Below are positions 8,604-17,268 of a stretch of DNA of 64,000 bases, one piece after another. A program made the position numbers and the translations under genes. Numbering within the stretch: the first letter of the stretch is position 1; each line of letters starts with the position of its first letter. The DNA comes from Planctomycetaceae bacterium. Lineage in GTDB: Bacteria; Planctomycetota; Planctomycetia; Planctomycetales; Planctomycetaceae. The DNA lies in the NCBI GenBank assembly GCA_041398785.1, contig JAWKUA010000020.1, positions 62,001-126,000 on the forward strand, in the 5' to 3' direction. The notes under the pieces are model-generated. The model was not told the origin of the DNA, ran no database searches, and saw only the letters and a list, made by a program, of their open reading frames with translations.

Positions 8604-10157
8604 ATGGAGTTTTTCAGAACTCTGACCGAACAGCTACGTGCTCTCTGGTCCGGCTGGAGCAACTCGCAGCGCGCCGGCATCAGTGCAGCGGCGATCGGGT
8701 GCCTCGCGGCCGTCGCCGGAACGCTGTACTGGGCAACGCGGCCGGAATATGTCGTGCTCGCCAGTTCCCTGACGCCGCAGCAGGCCGCGGAAATGGTGGG
8801 TGTTCTGGAGACAGAGCAGATCGAAACAAAGCTGAACTTCTCGGGTTCGTCAGTTTCCGTTCCGCGAAGCGACGTCAGCCGCGCGCGCCTGGCCCTGAAG
8901 GATGTGCTGGAACCGAATCTCGCCGATGACAACGATTCGTTTGCTTCAGGCTTCCCCGGTTCGCCGGCTGAAGAAGAGGACCGACGGCGGCGAACACAGG
9001 AAACCCGCATCGCAAAGTCCATTGAGCAGATTCGCGGGATCCGGTCCGCCATTGTTCACATCAGTCGGCCGGTCCCGTCGCCGTTTGCCGTTGAGAAGAC
9101 GCCGTCAACGGCCAGCATCATCATCGACCCATCGTCGGTGACCGCGGTGACACCGTCCGTGGCCGAAAGCATCGTCTCGATGGTGTCGCGCGCCGTCGAA
9201 GGACTGAGCCCCGAAAACGTCACGCTGATGGATACCTCAGGCCGGCAGTATTCCATGAACGACGGAATCGCGTCCGCGATGAGCGGCCAGTTTGAATATC
9301 AGCAGCGACTGGAACTCCGGCTGGCGGGCAAGGCCGAATCCATGCTGGCACGCATGCTGGGTGAAGGCAAAGCCGTCGTGCGTGTCACCGCCGACATCGA
9401 CTTTCGCGAAACCACCCGGATCGAACAGACATTTGACCCGGACGGAAAGGTCAAGACCGATGAAACGATCGAAACCGTTTCGCAAACCGGCGCGGTCTCG
9501 CTGGCCGCCGGTGCCGTCGGAGCGTCCGCCAACGCCAGTCTGCCGGCCGATCTGGAAGACCCGTCCGCCACTTTCAAAAGCGAACGGAACACAACCAGCT
9601 ACGACAATGCGTCGATTAACGAAACCGTTCGCGACATTCCCGGCAGGATCAACCGCCTGACGGTTGCCGCGATTGTGGATCTGACGGTTCCGGAACCGGT
9701 CGAAGGTCAACCCGCACCGCCCGCCATCGATCCGACTCAGATTGAAAACATCATCAAGCAGGCCGTCGGATTCGATACGGCTCGCGGCGACGAAGTCCAG
9801 GTTGTAAATGCTCCCCTGGAATCTCCGGTGCTGATCGACGAAGTGCCTCCTCTGGTCACAACCTGGCAGCAGTATCAGCCGCTGGTGCAGTCACTGCTTG
9901 TCGGAATGGCGGCCTTTGCGGCATTCATCATGGGCCTGCTGCTGCTGCGAAAAGTCAAACCAGTCGTTGTGGCCTCGGAGGGCGAAGCAGCGATGTCGCT
10001 TCAGGAAATGCAGCGCCTGTCCGCACTTTCGCAGCAGGCGAAGAACAATCCGGAAGTCGCCGCTCAGATCCTGCGAGCCTGGCTGGGCGACAGCGAAGAA
10101 GAGGAATCGGCCGCCCGGCCACCCGAAAAAACAGCTCCGACACGTCGAGCGGCCTAG
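8604..10157 (+). CDS. fliF: Flagellar MS-ring protein FliF
   Basis: A 517-residue membrane protein that forms the MS ring and houses the export gate. TM1 lies near residues 23-45 (AGISAAAIGCLAAVAGTLYW) and TM2 near 428-450. Between them are the ring-building motifs (DNDSFASGFPGSPAEEEDRR; TQETRIAKSIEQIRGIRSA) and the beta-collar region. The cytoplasmic tail after TM2 contains the helix LQEMQRLSALSQQAKNNPE, expected to bind FliG. Length is slightly under the usual 530-570. It is followed not by fliG directly but by a 360-base gap holding a terminator and a repeat, which is unusual. Confidence 0.96.
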   Translation: MEFFRTLTEQLRALWSGWSNSQRAGISAAAIGCLAAVAGTLYWATRPEYVVLASSLTPQQAAEMVGVLETEQIETKLNFSGSSVSVPRSDVSRARLALKDVLEPNLADDNDSFASGFPGSPAEEEDRRRRTQETRIAKSIEQIRGIRSAIVHISRPVPSPFAVEKTPSTASIIIDPSSVTAVTPSVAESIVSMVSRAVEGLSPENVTLMDTSGRQYSMNDGIASAMSGQFEYQQRLELRLAGKAESMLARMLGEGKAVVRVTADIDFRETTRIEQTFDPDGKVKTDETIETVSQTGAVSLAAGAVGASANASLPADLEDPSATFKSERNTTSYDNASINETVRDIPGRINRLTVAAIVDLTVPEPVEGQPAPPAIDPTQIENIIKQAVGFDTARGDEVQVVNAPLESPVLIDEVPPLVTTWQQYQPLVQSLLVGMAAFAAFIMGLLLLRKVKPVVVASEGEAAMSLQEMQRLSALSQQAKNNPEVAAQILRAWLGDSEEEESAARPPEKTAPTRRAA

Positions 10158-10175
10158 ACATTAACCATGCAACAT

Positions 10176-10306
10176 TTTTGGAGTGCGGCGACCGGTCGCC
10201 GCTTTTCCTGTCCGCGTAGTCGGCGTCATCTGGTCATTTGAACGACAGAACGAGGTTCGAAGTTGTATTGAAACTGAAAGCGATGCTGAATCATCGCACT
10301 CCAAAA
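10176..10306. repeat. Intergenic fold-back element, copy 1
   Basis: A 131-base element bounded by 12-bp perfect inverted repeats. Inside are the GCGAC-GTCGCCGCTTT core, then TCGGCG and GAACGACAG (10240-10248). A second, partial copy with the same ordered blocks lies at 18863-18923 downstream of motB. Two copies in one gene cluster suggest a dispersed family. Confidence 0.6.
10185..10206 (+). terminator. Palindrome plus T-run after fliF
   Basis: GCGGCGACCGGTCGCCGC at 10185-10202 is a perfect 18-base palindrome followed by TTTT. This could act as an intrinsic terminator or attenuator between fliF and fliG. It is also the core of a repeat element, so termination may be incidental. Confidence 0.5.
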
Positions 10307-10517
10307 CAAGGCCTGCTTCAGGCGTGGAAACATCAAGCAGAAGCTCTGGCCAACCGACTTCCTGAGTCTGATTACGAATGACAAGCTTCTCGGAGAGGTT
10401 CGCGCGTCGAGCCGCGGACACACAAACCTTGAACAGTTGAAATCACATCCAGGACCCTTCATTCCGGGAATCGTTGTCTGACCGCTTTGCTCGCCTGAGC
10501 TGACGGTTGAATTACTC

Positions 10518-11447
10518 ATGCTGACCGAACCACAACAAGCCGCCGAATTGCTGAAACTGCTGGGCGATGACACCGCCGAAGCCGTGCTGGCCCACCTGCG
10601 CCCGGAACAGGCGGACGCTCTTCGCGGATTGCTGGGACAGCCGGCGAAATCAAGTCTTCGTCCGGCTCGCAAAGCGGAACTTATCGACAACTTCGAACGC
10701 TTCTTTCAGTTCGCACTGAAGAACGCGCCGCGAGGACCGAAGCTGTTTCAGGAAGATGAAGACTCGCGGCGGACGCCGGCGAAACTGACCGGCGATCCGC
10801 TGACCGATCTGGCGACGTTAAGTGTGCATCAGATCTCCCAGGCCCTGGAAACCGAACAGCCGCGGACAGTGGCAATCCTGATGAGTCAGTTGCCGCCGCA
10901 GCTTTCGGCGGAGGTGCTGGGACTGTTGCTCAGCGATCACCGAAGCGCGGTCGCCAGGGAACTCGCACGGGAACTGGAAGCTCCCAAGCTGCTGGTCGAA
11001 CGCATCGCGCGAGCAACGTACCAGCGCGGAGTCACGCTTCCGGCGGATCCGCCCGACCGGCGCGATCGCGTGGACCGGCTGAGCGAAGTCATGCGAGCCG
11101 TGCCCAAGAAGTACCGACGCGAAATGATGACCGCGATCGAAGAGGAAGACGAAGAACTCAGCCAGGCGCTGATGAAACGCCTGTACCGATTCGAAGACCT
11201 GGTGAACCTGGAACAGCGAACGATTCAGCAGATTCTGGGCGAAGTCGACGGCAACACACTGACCACCGCGCTCTTTAAGGCGGACGAAGACGTGCTGGAA
11301 GCGATCATGGGCAACCTTTCGCGACGAGCACGGCAGACAATCGAAGAAGAACTGGAGTTTCAGACTCAGGTACCGGAGGCACGAGTCATCGCGGCCCGCG
11401 AAGCCGTCGCGGCCGTGATCGCCAAAGTGGATTCAGAAACGGAATAG
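10518..11447 (+). CDS. fliG: Flagellar motor switch protein FliG
   Basis: A 309-residue rotor protein that binds FliF with its N-terminal domain and receives torque from MotA with its C-terminal domain. The three-domain order is visible: N domain (LLKLLGDDTAEAVLAHLRPE), middle domain (QPRTVAILMSQLPPQLSAEV) and C domain (EDLVNLEQRTIQQILGEVD; VLEAIMGNLSRRARQTIEEE). The middle-domain EHPQ motif reads EQPR here. It is about 20 residues shorter than most FliG proteins. The 130-base gap to fliH is featureless. Confidence 0.94.
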   Translation: MLTEPQQAAELLKLLGDDTAEAVLAHLRPEQADALRGLLGQPAKSSLRPARKAELIDNFERFFQFALKNAPRGPKLFQEDEDSRRTPAKLTGDPLTDLATLSVHQISQALETEQPRTVAILMSQLPPQLSAEVLGLLLSDHRSAVARELARELEAPKLLVERIARATYQRGVTLPADPPDRRDRVDRLSEVMRAVPKKYRREMMTAIEEEDEELSQALMKRLYRFEDLVNLEQRTIQQILGEVDGNTLTTALFKADEDVLEAIMGNLSRRARQTIEEELEFQTQVPEARVIAAREAVAAVIAKVDSETE

Positions 11448-11577
11448 CGGCGGCCGGGGGTCACATTCCGGGACGCTGCGGCCACCTCGGATGAATCATC
11501 ATTGACCAGCGGACAAAGAATGATCGAGTAGTTCAGGACCGAGGGTCACGCCGCACTGCCTGCCAGGCAATCATGTC

Positions 11578-12231
11578 ATGACGACAACAATCACATTTCG
11601 ACGCAGCCCCGCGACATTGTTGACTCGCGGCGGGACACCGGTGACGGAACTGCCACCGGTAGCGGCAGCGGGTGCGACGTCAGCGGCCGAGCGCAATGCC
11701 GCGGCGCGACTGGCGGAGCAGCAGCGCGAACTCCGGGAATTGTTCGGACAACTCGAAGAAGCGATTTCGGACGTTCGACAGCAACAACGAAACTCACTGC
11801 AGGAACTTCAACAGGCAGCGGTCGAGCTGGCCGTTGGCGCCGCTTCGTGGCTGGTTTCCGCGGCGATCGATCGAGATCACTTTGCCGTTGATGAACTGGT
11901 CTCTCAGGCCATTCAGCAACTCGGCGGCGGCGAAAAGGTGCGAATTCAGCTCAACCCCGCCGACGTCAGACTGTTGAAACAAATACTGGAACAGGACGGA
12001 GCGCCGGTCTTCGGCGATGACGTGGAAATTTCCGAAGACGCGACTTTGAAACGAGGAACGTGCCGGGCGGAGTCACCGAAAATGACCATCGTCGCGGACT
12101 GGGAAAAGCGATTGCAGGACATTCGCACTTCATGGATGGAGAGTCTTGATGACGCTCAGGTTGAACGTCGAGCAGATGACCCGGCTGGCCGGGGATTCCG
12201 CCGCTTTCCGGACCGTCGGGAAACTGCGTAG
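11578..12231 (+). CDS. fliH: Flagellar export regulator FliH
   Basis: A 217-residue stator-like protein that holds FliI and links it to the C-ring. The central helix (EQQRELRELFGQLEEAISDV) and C-terminal globular half (EKVRIQLNPADVRLLKQIL; KRGTCRAESPKMTIVADWEK) match the FliH/HrpE family. The usual GxxxG run is not obvious. The last 28 residues, Arg/Asp-rich, are read in a different frame from the overlapping fliI start; family members normally end near WEKRLQDI, so this tail may be an extension. Translational coupling with fliI is likely. Confidence 0.9.
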   Translation: MTTTITFRRSPATLLTRGGTPVTELPPVAAAGATSAAERNAAARLAEQQRELRELFGQLEEAISDVRQQQRNSLQELQQAAVELAVGAASWLVSAAIDRDHFAVDELVSQAIQQLGGGEKVRIQLNPADVRLLKQILEQDGAPVFGDDVEISEDATLKRGTCRAESPKMTIVADWEKRLQDIRTSWMESLDDAQVERRADDPAGRGFRRFPDRRETA

Positions 12232-13468
12232 CGCTCGAGGGCTGCTGCGAGCGTCCCTGCCGGCATCGGTAGGCGAGACGTGCAGCATCACTCTGGCGTC
12301 CGGCAGGCGTCTGACGGCGGAAGTTGTCGGTTTCGACGAAAACGAATCACAGCTGATGTGCTTCGACAGCACTCAGGGACTGCAGCCGGGACTCGTCGTC
12401 GAGGCTCTGGGCCGCAAACGCGCGGTACCGGTCGGCTTTCCGCTGCTGGGGCGAGTCATCGACGGCATCGGTCGACCGATGGATGGCCTGGGGCCCGTTC
12501 GCTGCACGCGCAGCCGCCCCGAAACATCCAGCGTCCCGGCAGCCATGGAGCGCCGGCGCATCACGGAGCCGCTGCAGACGGGTCAGCGTGTAATCGACGG
12601 ACTGCTGACGATCGGCCGCGGACAGCGAGTCGGTCTGTTCGCCGGCAGCGGCGTCGGCAAGAGCACACTGCTGGGAGAAATCGCCAAGGGTGCCAAATCC
12701 GACGTCAACGTCATCGCGCTGGTGGGTGAACGAGGTCGTGAAGTTCGACCGTTTATCGAAGATTGTCTGGGCCCGGACGGTGTGCAGCGCTCTGTCGTCG
12801 TCGTCGCGACTTCCGATCAAACGCCGTTGATGCGAATCAAGTCTGTTCTGACGGCAGTTACCATCGCCGAAGACTTTCGCGATCAGGGAGCGGACGTGCT
12901 GTTCTTTCTGGACAGCCTGACGCGACTGGCGATGGCTCAGCGCGAACTGGGACTGCTGCTGGGTGAACCTCCGGGAAGCCGTGGATACCCGCCGTCCGTG
13001 CAGTCGCTGCTGGCGTCGGTGCTGGAACGTCTCGGCGCCAGTCACAGCGGCACGATTACCGGACTGATTACCGTCCTGGTCGAGGGCGATGATCTGGACG
13101 AACCCATCACGGATGCGGCCAGGTCAATTCTGGACGGCCATGTCGTGCTCAGTCGGGAACTCGCCTCGCGCGGGCACTTTCCCGCCGTGGATGTTCTGGG
13201 AAGCATCAGCCGGCTGTTTCGCGAAGTCACGTCCGGAGAACACCAAAGCCATGCCGGAAAGGTCCGCAATCTGATGGCGACGTATGCAAAGATGGAAGAC
13301 CTGATTCAGATCGGCGCCTACAGGCAGGGAACGGCGCCGGATGTCGACCGGGCCATCCGCCTGATGCCGGCAGTCAGGCGATTCCTGCAACAGTCCGTCC
13401 AGGAGCACTCAAGCTGGTCCGAAACGGTTTCCCAGTTGGCAACACTGGGCAAAGCCTGGGACACATAA
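12149..13468 (+). CDS. fliI: Flagellum-specific ATPase FliI
   Basis: A 439-residue ATPase of the flagellar export apparatus. The Walker A is AGSGVGKST near residues 168-176, and Walker B is VLFFLDSLTR. The family motifs GPVR and SRGYPPSVQSLLASVLERLG are present. The start at ATG 12149 overlaps fliH by 83 bases, a large overlap; a TTG three bases earlier is an alternative. Length matches the family (about 440). It is followed by an 88-base gap with a heptamer repeat before fliJ. Confidence 0.97.
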   Translation: MTLRLNVEQMTRLAGDSAAFRTVGKLRSARGLLRASLPASVGETCSITLASGRRLTAEVVGFDENESQLMCFDSTQGLQPGLVVEALGRKRAVPVGFPLLGRVIDGIGRPMDGLGPVRCTRSRPETSSVPAAMERRRITEPLQTGQRVIDGLLTIGRGQRVGLFAGSGVGKSTLLGEIAKGAKSDVNVIALVGERGREVRPFIEDCLGPDGVQRSVVVVATSDQTPLMRIKSVLTAVTIAEDFRDQGADVLFFLDSLTRLAMAQRELGLLLGEPPGSRGYPPSVQSLLASVLERLGASHSGTITGLITVLVEGDDLDEPITDAARSILDGHVVLSRELASRGHFPAVDVLGSISRLFREVTSGEHQSHAGKVRNLMATYAKMEDLIQIGAYRQGTAPDVDRAIRLMPAVRRFLQQSVQEHSSWSETVSQLATLGKAWDT

Positions 13469-13502
13469 AGCACACGTCGAACACCACCTTTGCTGTGTCA
13501 GC

Positions 13503-13550
13503 AATCTGAAATCTCAAATCTGAAGTCTGAAATCTGAAATCTGAAATCTG
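13503..13550. repeat. Heptamer tandem repeat (AATCTGA) next to fliJ start
   Basis: About seven units of AATCTGA, two of them with one substitution (AATCTCA and AGTCTGA), end six bases before the fliJ ATG. The array occupies the place where a Shine-Dalgarno site would be. The unit length is seven, so changes in copy number would alter spacing between fliI and fliJ by non-multiples of three. Confidence 0.9.
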
Positions 13551-13556
13551 CCTCCC

Positions 13557-14027
13557 ATGAAACGTTTCACCTCACGCATGGATTCTCTTCGCCGTGTTCG
13601 GCAGCAGACCGAACAACTGGCGAAGATGACCGCTGCGCGATGTCAGGCGGACAAGGCGGCGGCGGATCAGCATCTGCAGGCAATCACTGACCAACTGCAG
13701 ATGCTGCAGGCGGACAGCGTTGCATCCGTCGGCGGGGTCGTGACCGGATCACTGATGAACACCCTCTTGGTAAGAATCGAACAATGCCGGCAGCAGCTGA
13801 CGGCTGCGAAACGGCAGCAGACAGATGCCGAACAGAACCTGCAGCGAGCTGTCACCGACTACCGAACGGCCAGATCGCAGCGACAGATTGTCGACCAGTT
13901 GATCGGTCGACAGCAGGCGGAACATCGCCGTCAGCAGTTTGTCGGTCAGGAACACATCGCCAGCGAACTCGCATCGCAGAGATTTCACCTTCGCGAAACG
14001 GAAGCCGCGCAGGAGGCTAAGTCATGA
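13557..14027 (+). CDS. fliJ: Flagellar export protein FliJ
   Basis: A 156-residue soluble coiled-coil protein that matches the stalk-like FliJ subunit working with FliI and FlhA. The sequence is rich in Gln, Ala, Arg and Leu with long heptads (FTSRMDSLRRVRQQTEQLAK; RQQTDAEQNLQRAVTDYRTA). Identity at motif level is weak in this family; position after fliI is the main support. The stop overlaps the next start (ATGA). Confidence 0.85.
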   Translation: MKRFTSRMDSLRRVRQQTEQLAKMTAARCQADKAAADQHLQAITDQLQMLQADSVASVGGVVTGSLMNTLLVRIEQCRQQLTAAKRQQTDAEQNLQRAVTDYRTARSQRQIVDQLIGRQQAEHRRQQFVGQEHIASELASQRFHLRETEAAQEAKS

Positions 14028-14800
14028 AAAAGATGATCGGACTGTTGCTGTATGGCCTGGTGATGTTCGGCGTCGCCGCCGGAGGAGCCTGGTTTCTTCG
14101 AGCGAAGCAGGCTGATTCCGCGCCGGATGCCACGGCTGCCGCCAACGCCGATCCGGACGACGTTTCCTCACTGTTTCCGGAACCCGATCCGCTGCTGGCT
14201 CCGGAAGTCAGTCCCAAAGACGATCTGCTGCCTGTTGCCGTACGGCCGCAGGCGATGAGCGTTGAGGAAATCGTGCGCTACGGTCTGGGACTGAAGACTC
14301 GCGAAGAATCGATGCGAAAACGCGAAGAAGCCCTGCAGCGCGCGGAATCGCAGCAGCGGCTGGTTCTGGCGGATATCGAAGGCGAACAAAAGCAGATCGA
14401 AGGACTGCTCGCTCAGGCCCGTGACCAGAAAACCGCCGCCGAGGAGCTGCTGCAGAAGGTCTCCGCAGAACGAAAGAAGATGGAAGCGGAACAGGCTGAA
14501 GCTGCGAAGAACGCACCTGCCAGTACCGGATCTCCCGCAGCCGTCGACGCGGACAAGCAGGCCAATCTCAAGGATCTGACCGAAGTCGTTCAGGGAATGA
14601 GCCCGGAAGGCGCGGGAGGCATCCTCAGGGAATGGGCCAACAACGGAAAAGCAGACATCGCCGTGCAGATCCTGTCGAACCTGGAAGAACGCAAGGCCGC
14701 ATCCATTCTGGATTCCATGAAGGACGAACAACTCGTGGGCGAGCTGCTGGAAAAGTTCACAGAACTGCAGCGGCCTCCGAAATCACCGAAAAAGAGATAA
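14024..14800 (+). CDS. MotE-like flagellar chaperone protein
   Basis: A 258-residue protein with an N-terminal membrane segment or uncleaved signal (MIGLLLYGLVMFGVAAGGAW), a variable acidic linker, a long coiled coil (about residues 95-165), and a C-terminal helical domain like the MgtE intracellular N domain (GAGGILREWANNGKADIAVQ; AASILDSMKDEQLVGELLEK). This order is that of MotE/FliJ-adjacent proteins, which in other bacteria help MotB or stator assembly in the periplasm. Its position between fliJ and fliQ fits. Family assignment is by architecture only. Confidence 0.8.
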   Translation: MKKMIGLLLYGLVMFGVAAGGAWFLRAKQADSAPDATAAANADPDDVSSLFPEPDPLLAPEVSPKDDLLPVAVRPQAMSVEEIVRYGLGLKTREESMRKREEALQRAESQQRLVLADIEGEQKQIEGLLAQARDQKTAAEELLQKVSAERKKMEAEQAEAAKNAPASTGSPAAVDADKQANLKDLTEVVQGMSPEGAGGILREWANNGKADIAVQILSNLEERKAASILDSMKDEQLVGELLEKFTELQRPPKSPKKR

Positions 14801-14855
14801 CGAAAGGCGACAAGTGGTTCGGTGGCCGGTGGACCAATGTGGGTCACCACCTTAT

Positions 14856-14888
14856 CGCGCAACAGCGGATTCGGCGCGCAACAGCGGA
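14856..14888. repeat. 14-base direct repeat upstream of fliQ
   Basis: CGCGCAACAGCGGA occurs at 14856-14869 and again at 14875-14888 with a 5-base spacer. The centre-to-centre distance is 19. It could be a tandem operator site or a small duplication. Confidence 0.7.
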
Positions 14889-14957
14889 CGTGAAAATGGA
14901 AATCGGAACATCCGGCCGAACTGACATCGCCGGAAATCGAGTACGAGGAACGGAATC

Positions 14958-15227
14958 ATGGACACTCTGGAGGTTGTGGAAATTGGCCGCGATCTGCTGA
15001 TCACCGCGTTGTGGCTGGCCGGCCCGGCGGTGGTGGTGAGTCTGATTGTTGGCCTGACCGTCAGCCTGCTGCAGACCGTCACCAGCGTTCAGGAGCAGAC
15101 GCTGTCGTTTGCTCCCCGCATTGTGGCGGTGCTGGTTGTGATTGTCGTGGCGCTGCCGTGGATGCTGCAGCAGTCATCTTCGTTCACGCTGCGAATGATG
15201 GAACGCATGATTCAGGTGACTCAATGA
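14958..15227 (+). CDS. fliQ: Flagellar export gate protein FliQ
   Basis: An 89-residue membrane protein with two hydrophobic helices; part of the FliP-FliQ-FliR export gate. The motif LIVGLTVSLLQTVTSVQEQT followed by LSFAPRIVAVLVVIV is diagnostic. The stop codon overlaps the fliR start (ATGA). fliP, usually directly upstream, is absent from this window; the 157 bases between the MotE-like gene and fliQ hold no trace of it. Confidence 0.96.
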   Translation: MDTLEVVEIGRDLLITALWLAGPAVVVSLIVGLTVSLLQTVTSVQEQTLSFAPRIVAVLVVIVVALPWMLQQSSSFTLRMMERMIQVTQ

Positions 15228-15988
15228 TTGAATCCCTTGTCATCACGACGGTGCTGGTCCTGTTTCGGGTAGCGGCGTTTGTGGCGTTTCTGCCGCCGCT
15301 GACCGGGAAGAACCTTCCCAATACGGTGAAGATCGGCCTTGTGGTCGCGCTCACGGCGCTGCTGGCTCCCCAGTACGCGGGCGTCGCGGCGCTGCAGTTG
15401 CAGTCGGTGTCTGAAGGCGCCGCAGCGTGGCTGCAGATCGGATTCCTCGCCGCTCGGGAAACTGTGCTGGGAGCCGCGATGTCGTGGCTGTTCGGATTGT
15501 TTCTGGTCCCCGCGCGAATCGCGGGAGCCTACATCGCTCAGGAAATGGGACTGACCATCGGACAACTGGCTTCACCCACCGACGATCAGCCGACCAATGT
15601 GCTTTCGCAGGGACTGGAGGCTCTGGGCGTTCTGCTGTTCTTCGCGCTGAACATCCACCACATGATGTTTTTTGCACTCGGAAAGTCGTTTGTGACTCGA
15701 CCGCTGCTGCAGGACTGGACGATGCCTTCCTGGGAAGCGGTGCTGTATTCGGTCACACGAGTCGAACATCAGGCGTTTCTGATGATCGCGCCGATTGGAA
15801 TTCTGCTGTTTGTCACGTCGCTGACGTTGCTGGTCACAATGCGGACCGCTCCGCAGTTCAACTTCATGTCCTACGGAATGACTCTACGACTGATTGGCGG
15901 CATGGTGGCAATTGCCCTGTTTCTGCCGGAACTGATTTCCACGATGCGGCACTTCCTTCAACAGGCGGGTACGGAGAACTGGATTTGA
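15224..15988 (+). CDS. fliR: Flagellar export gate protein FliR
   Basis: A 254-residue polytopic membrane protein of the export gate. It begins MIESLVITTVLVLFRVAAFV and carries the expected motifs (ALTALLAPQYAG; PARIAGAYIAQEMGLTIGQL; ALNIHHMMFFAL). I use ATG 15224, which overlaps the fliQ stop, rather than the longer reading frame that extends backward into fliQ. The length matches the family. flhB follows after 164 bases. Confidence 0.96.
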   Translation: MIESLVITTVLVLFRVAAFVAFLPPLTGKNLPNTVKIGLVVALTALLAPQYAGVAALQLQSVSEGAAAWLQIGFLAARETVLGAAMSWLFGLFLVPARIAGAYIAQEMGLTIGQLASPTDDQPTNVLSQGLEALGVLLFFALNIHHMMFFALGKSFVTRPLLQDWTMPSWEAVLYSVTRVEHQAFLMIAPIGILLFVTSLTLLVTMRTAPQFNFMSYGMTLRLIGGMVAIALFLPELISTMRHFLQQAGTENWI

Positions 15989-16152
15989 ATCTCGATGCGG
16001 CACATCCGACAGACGCGAACGGCCCCGTCCGCCGTTTGCAATCGTCGCTTCCTGACGAACAGCGGGTGGCCCTTGGTGACTACCCGGGCGGTTCGCACCC
16101 GTTCAATCGCCGAATGATCTCGAAACCAACTGACACCAAAACCTGAAACTCA

Positions 16153-17211
16153 ATGGCAGACTTTGAAATATAACGGAACAGAAGCACCAACGCCTCGCCG
16201 CAGAGAAAGCGCAGGGACGGACAGACTGTGCAAAGTCCGGACGTCTCAGCGGCATTCGCACTGGTCGCTGGGTGTCTGTTCCTGATGTGGTACGGCGGAA
16301 GTCTGGGAGAGGCATTTTCCAACAGCTTTCGAACCTGGCTCCGGAAGGCTCCGGCGACTGACTGGACGGATCTGCATACTCAACTGGGTGCCCGCTGGAT
16401 GTCCGCCGAACTGTTCTGAACATCTGCGGCGGAATGCTGCTGGTGCTGATGAGCGTGGGACTGCTGATCGGATTCGGGCAGGTGGGATTTGTGATTTCCT
16501 TTCGAAGCATGGAAGTCAACTGGGAAAAGCTTTCTCCGGTGAAGGGACTGCAGCGAATCGTTTCCGGAGAATCGGCGGTTCGCGGACTGCTGGGAGCCGC
16601 CAAGGTTTCGTTTCTGCTGGTCATCGCCACGTCCATTGTCTGGTATCGCCGCGACGAGCTGTCTGCCCGCAACTTCGGAAGTGTCAGAGAAGTGCTGGAA
16701 TTCGGCTGGAATCTCGGCCTGACAATCTGCCTTGCCATGGCGATGGCCGCGATGCTGCTTGCAGCGGTGGACTATTTCGCCAGGTGGTTCCGGCACGAGA
16801 CGAAGCTGAAGATGACTCGCGAAGAACTCAAGAACGAACAAAAGGAAGAAACGGGTGACCCGACAATCAGAGCCGCTCAGAGGCGTCGGCAGCGGGAAGC
16901 GCTCAAGCAGCGTTCCGTTGCGGATGTGCCGCAGGCAACTGTGATTCTGACCAACCCGACTCACCTGGCAGTCGCGATTCGATATGAGCAGGGACGGATG
17001 CCGGCGAATGAGTCGTCGCCAAGGGTGCCGGGCACCGCAAAGAACATCGTGGCGTTATTGGAAAGAAGCACCGCATACCGGTGCTGGAAAGAAAGCCGCT
17101 GGCCCAGCGCTGTTTGCGCGCGTGGCGGTCGGTCAGAGTTGGTCGAATTCTTCCGGCGCCATTGCCGAAATTCTGGCACAGATCTACCGAATGAAGCGAC
17201 AGGCGGCGTAA
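16153..17211 (+). pseudogene. flhB: flhB broken by multiple frame changes
   Basis: FlhB is the export switch protein with four membrane helices and a self-cleaving NPTH loop. Its parts are all present but in shifting frames. It begins MADFEI and meets a TAA, while EAPTPRRRE continues one base off. QSPDVSAAFALVAG is in a third frame from 16228. An intact stretch from about 16410 to 17005 holds helices and NPTH (16953-16964). Then VVAKGAG, KHRIPVLERKPLAQ, ALFARVAVGQ and AIAEILAQIYRM follow in alternating frames. At least seven single-base changes are needed. Codons remain conserved with few stops, so this looks like recent decay or sequence error rather than ancient loss. Confidence 0.9.
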
Positions 17212-17268
17212 CGCACAGTCAGTCAATTGAAACCAGAGATTTGAAACTATCGCGCAGGGAGGCGATCA

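Larger units (their letters stand above)
10158..10517. other. fliF-fliG intergenic region with fold-back repeat
   Basis: This 360-base gap splits genes that normally overlap or abut. It holds a 12-bp inverted repeat, TTTTGGAGTGCG at 10176-10187 and CGCACTCCAAAA at 10295-10306, enclosing a perfect palindrome and a T-run. No plausible coding sequence was found. fliG therefore probably needs its own promoter or read-through. Confidence 0.7.

Noticed and set aside
15011..15223. FliR extended upstream over fliQ
   Set aside because: The extra 71 residues are fliQ read in the wrong frame; ATG 15224 overlaps the fliQ stop as is usual.
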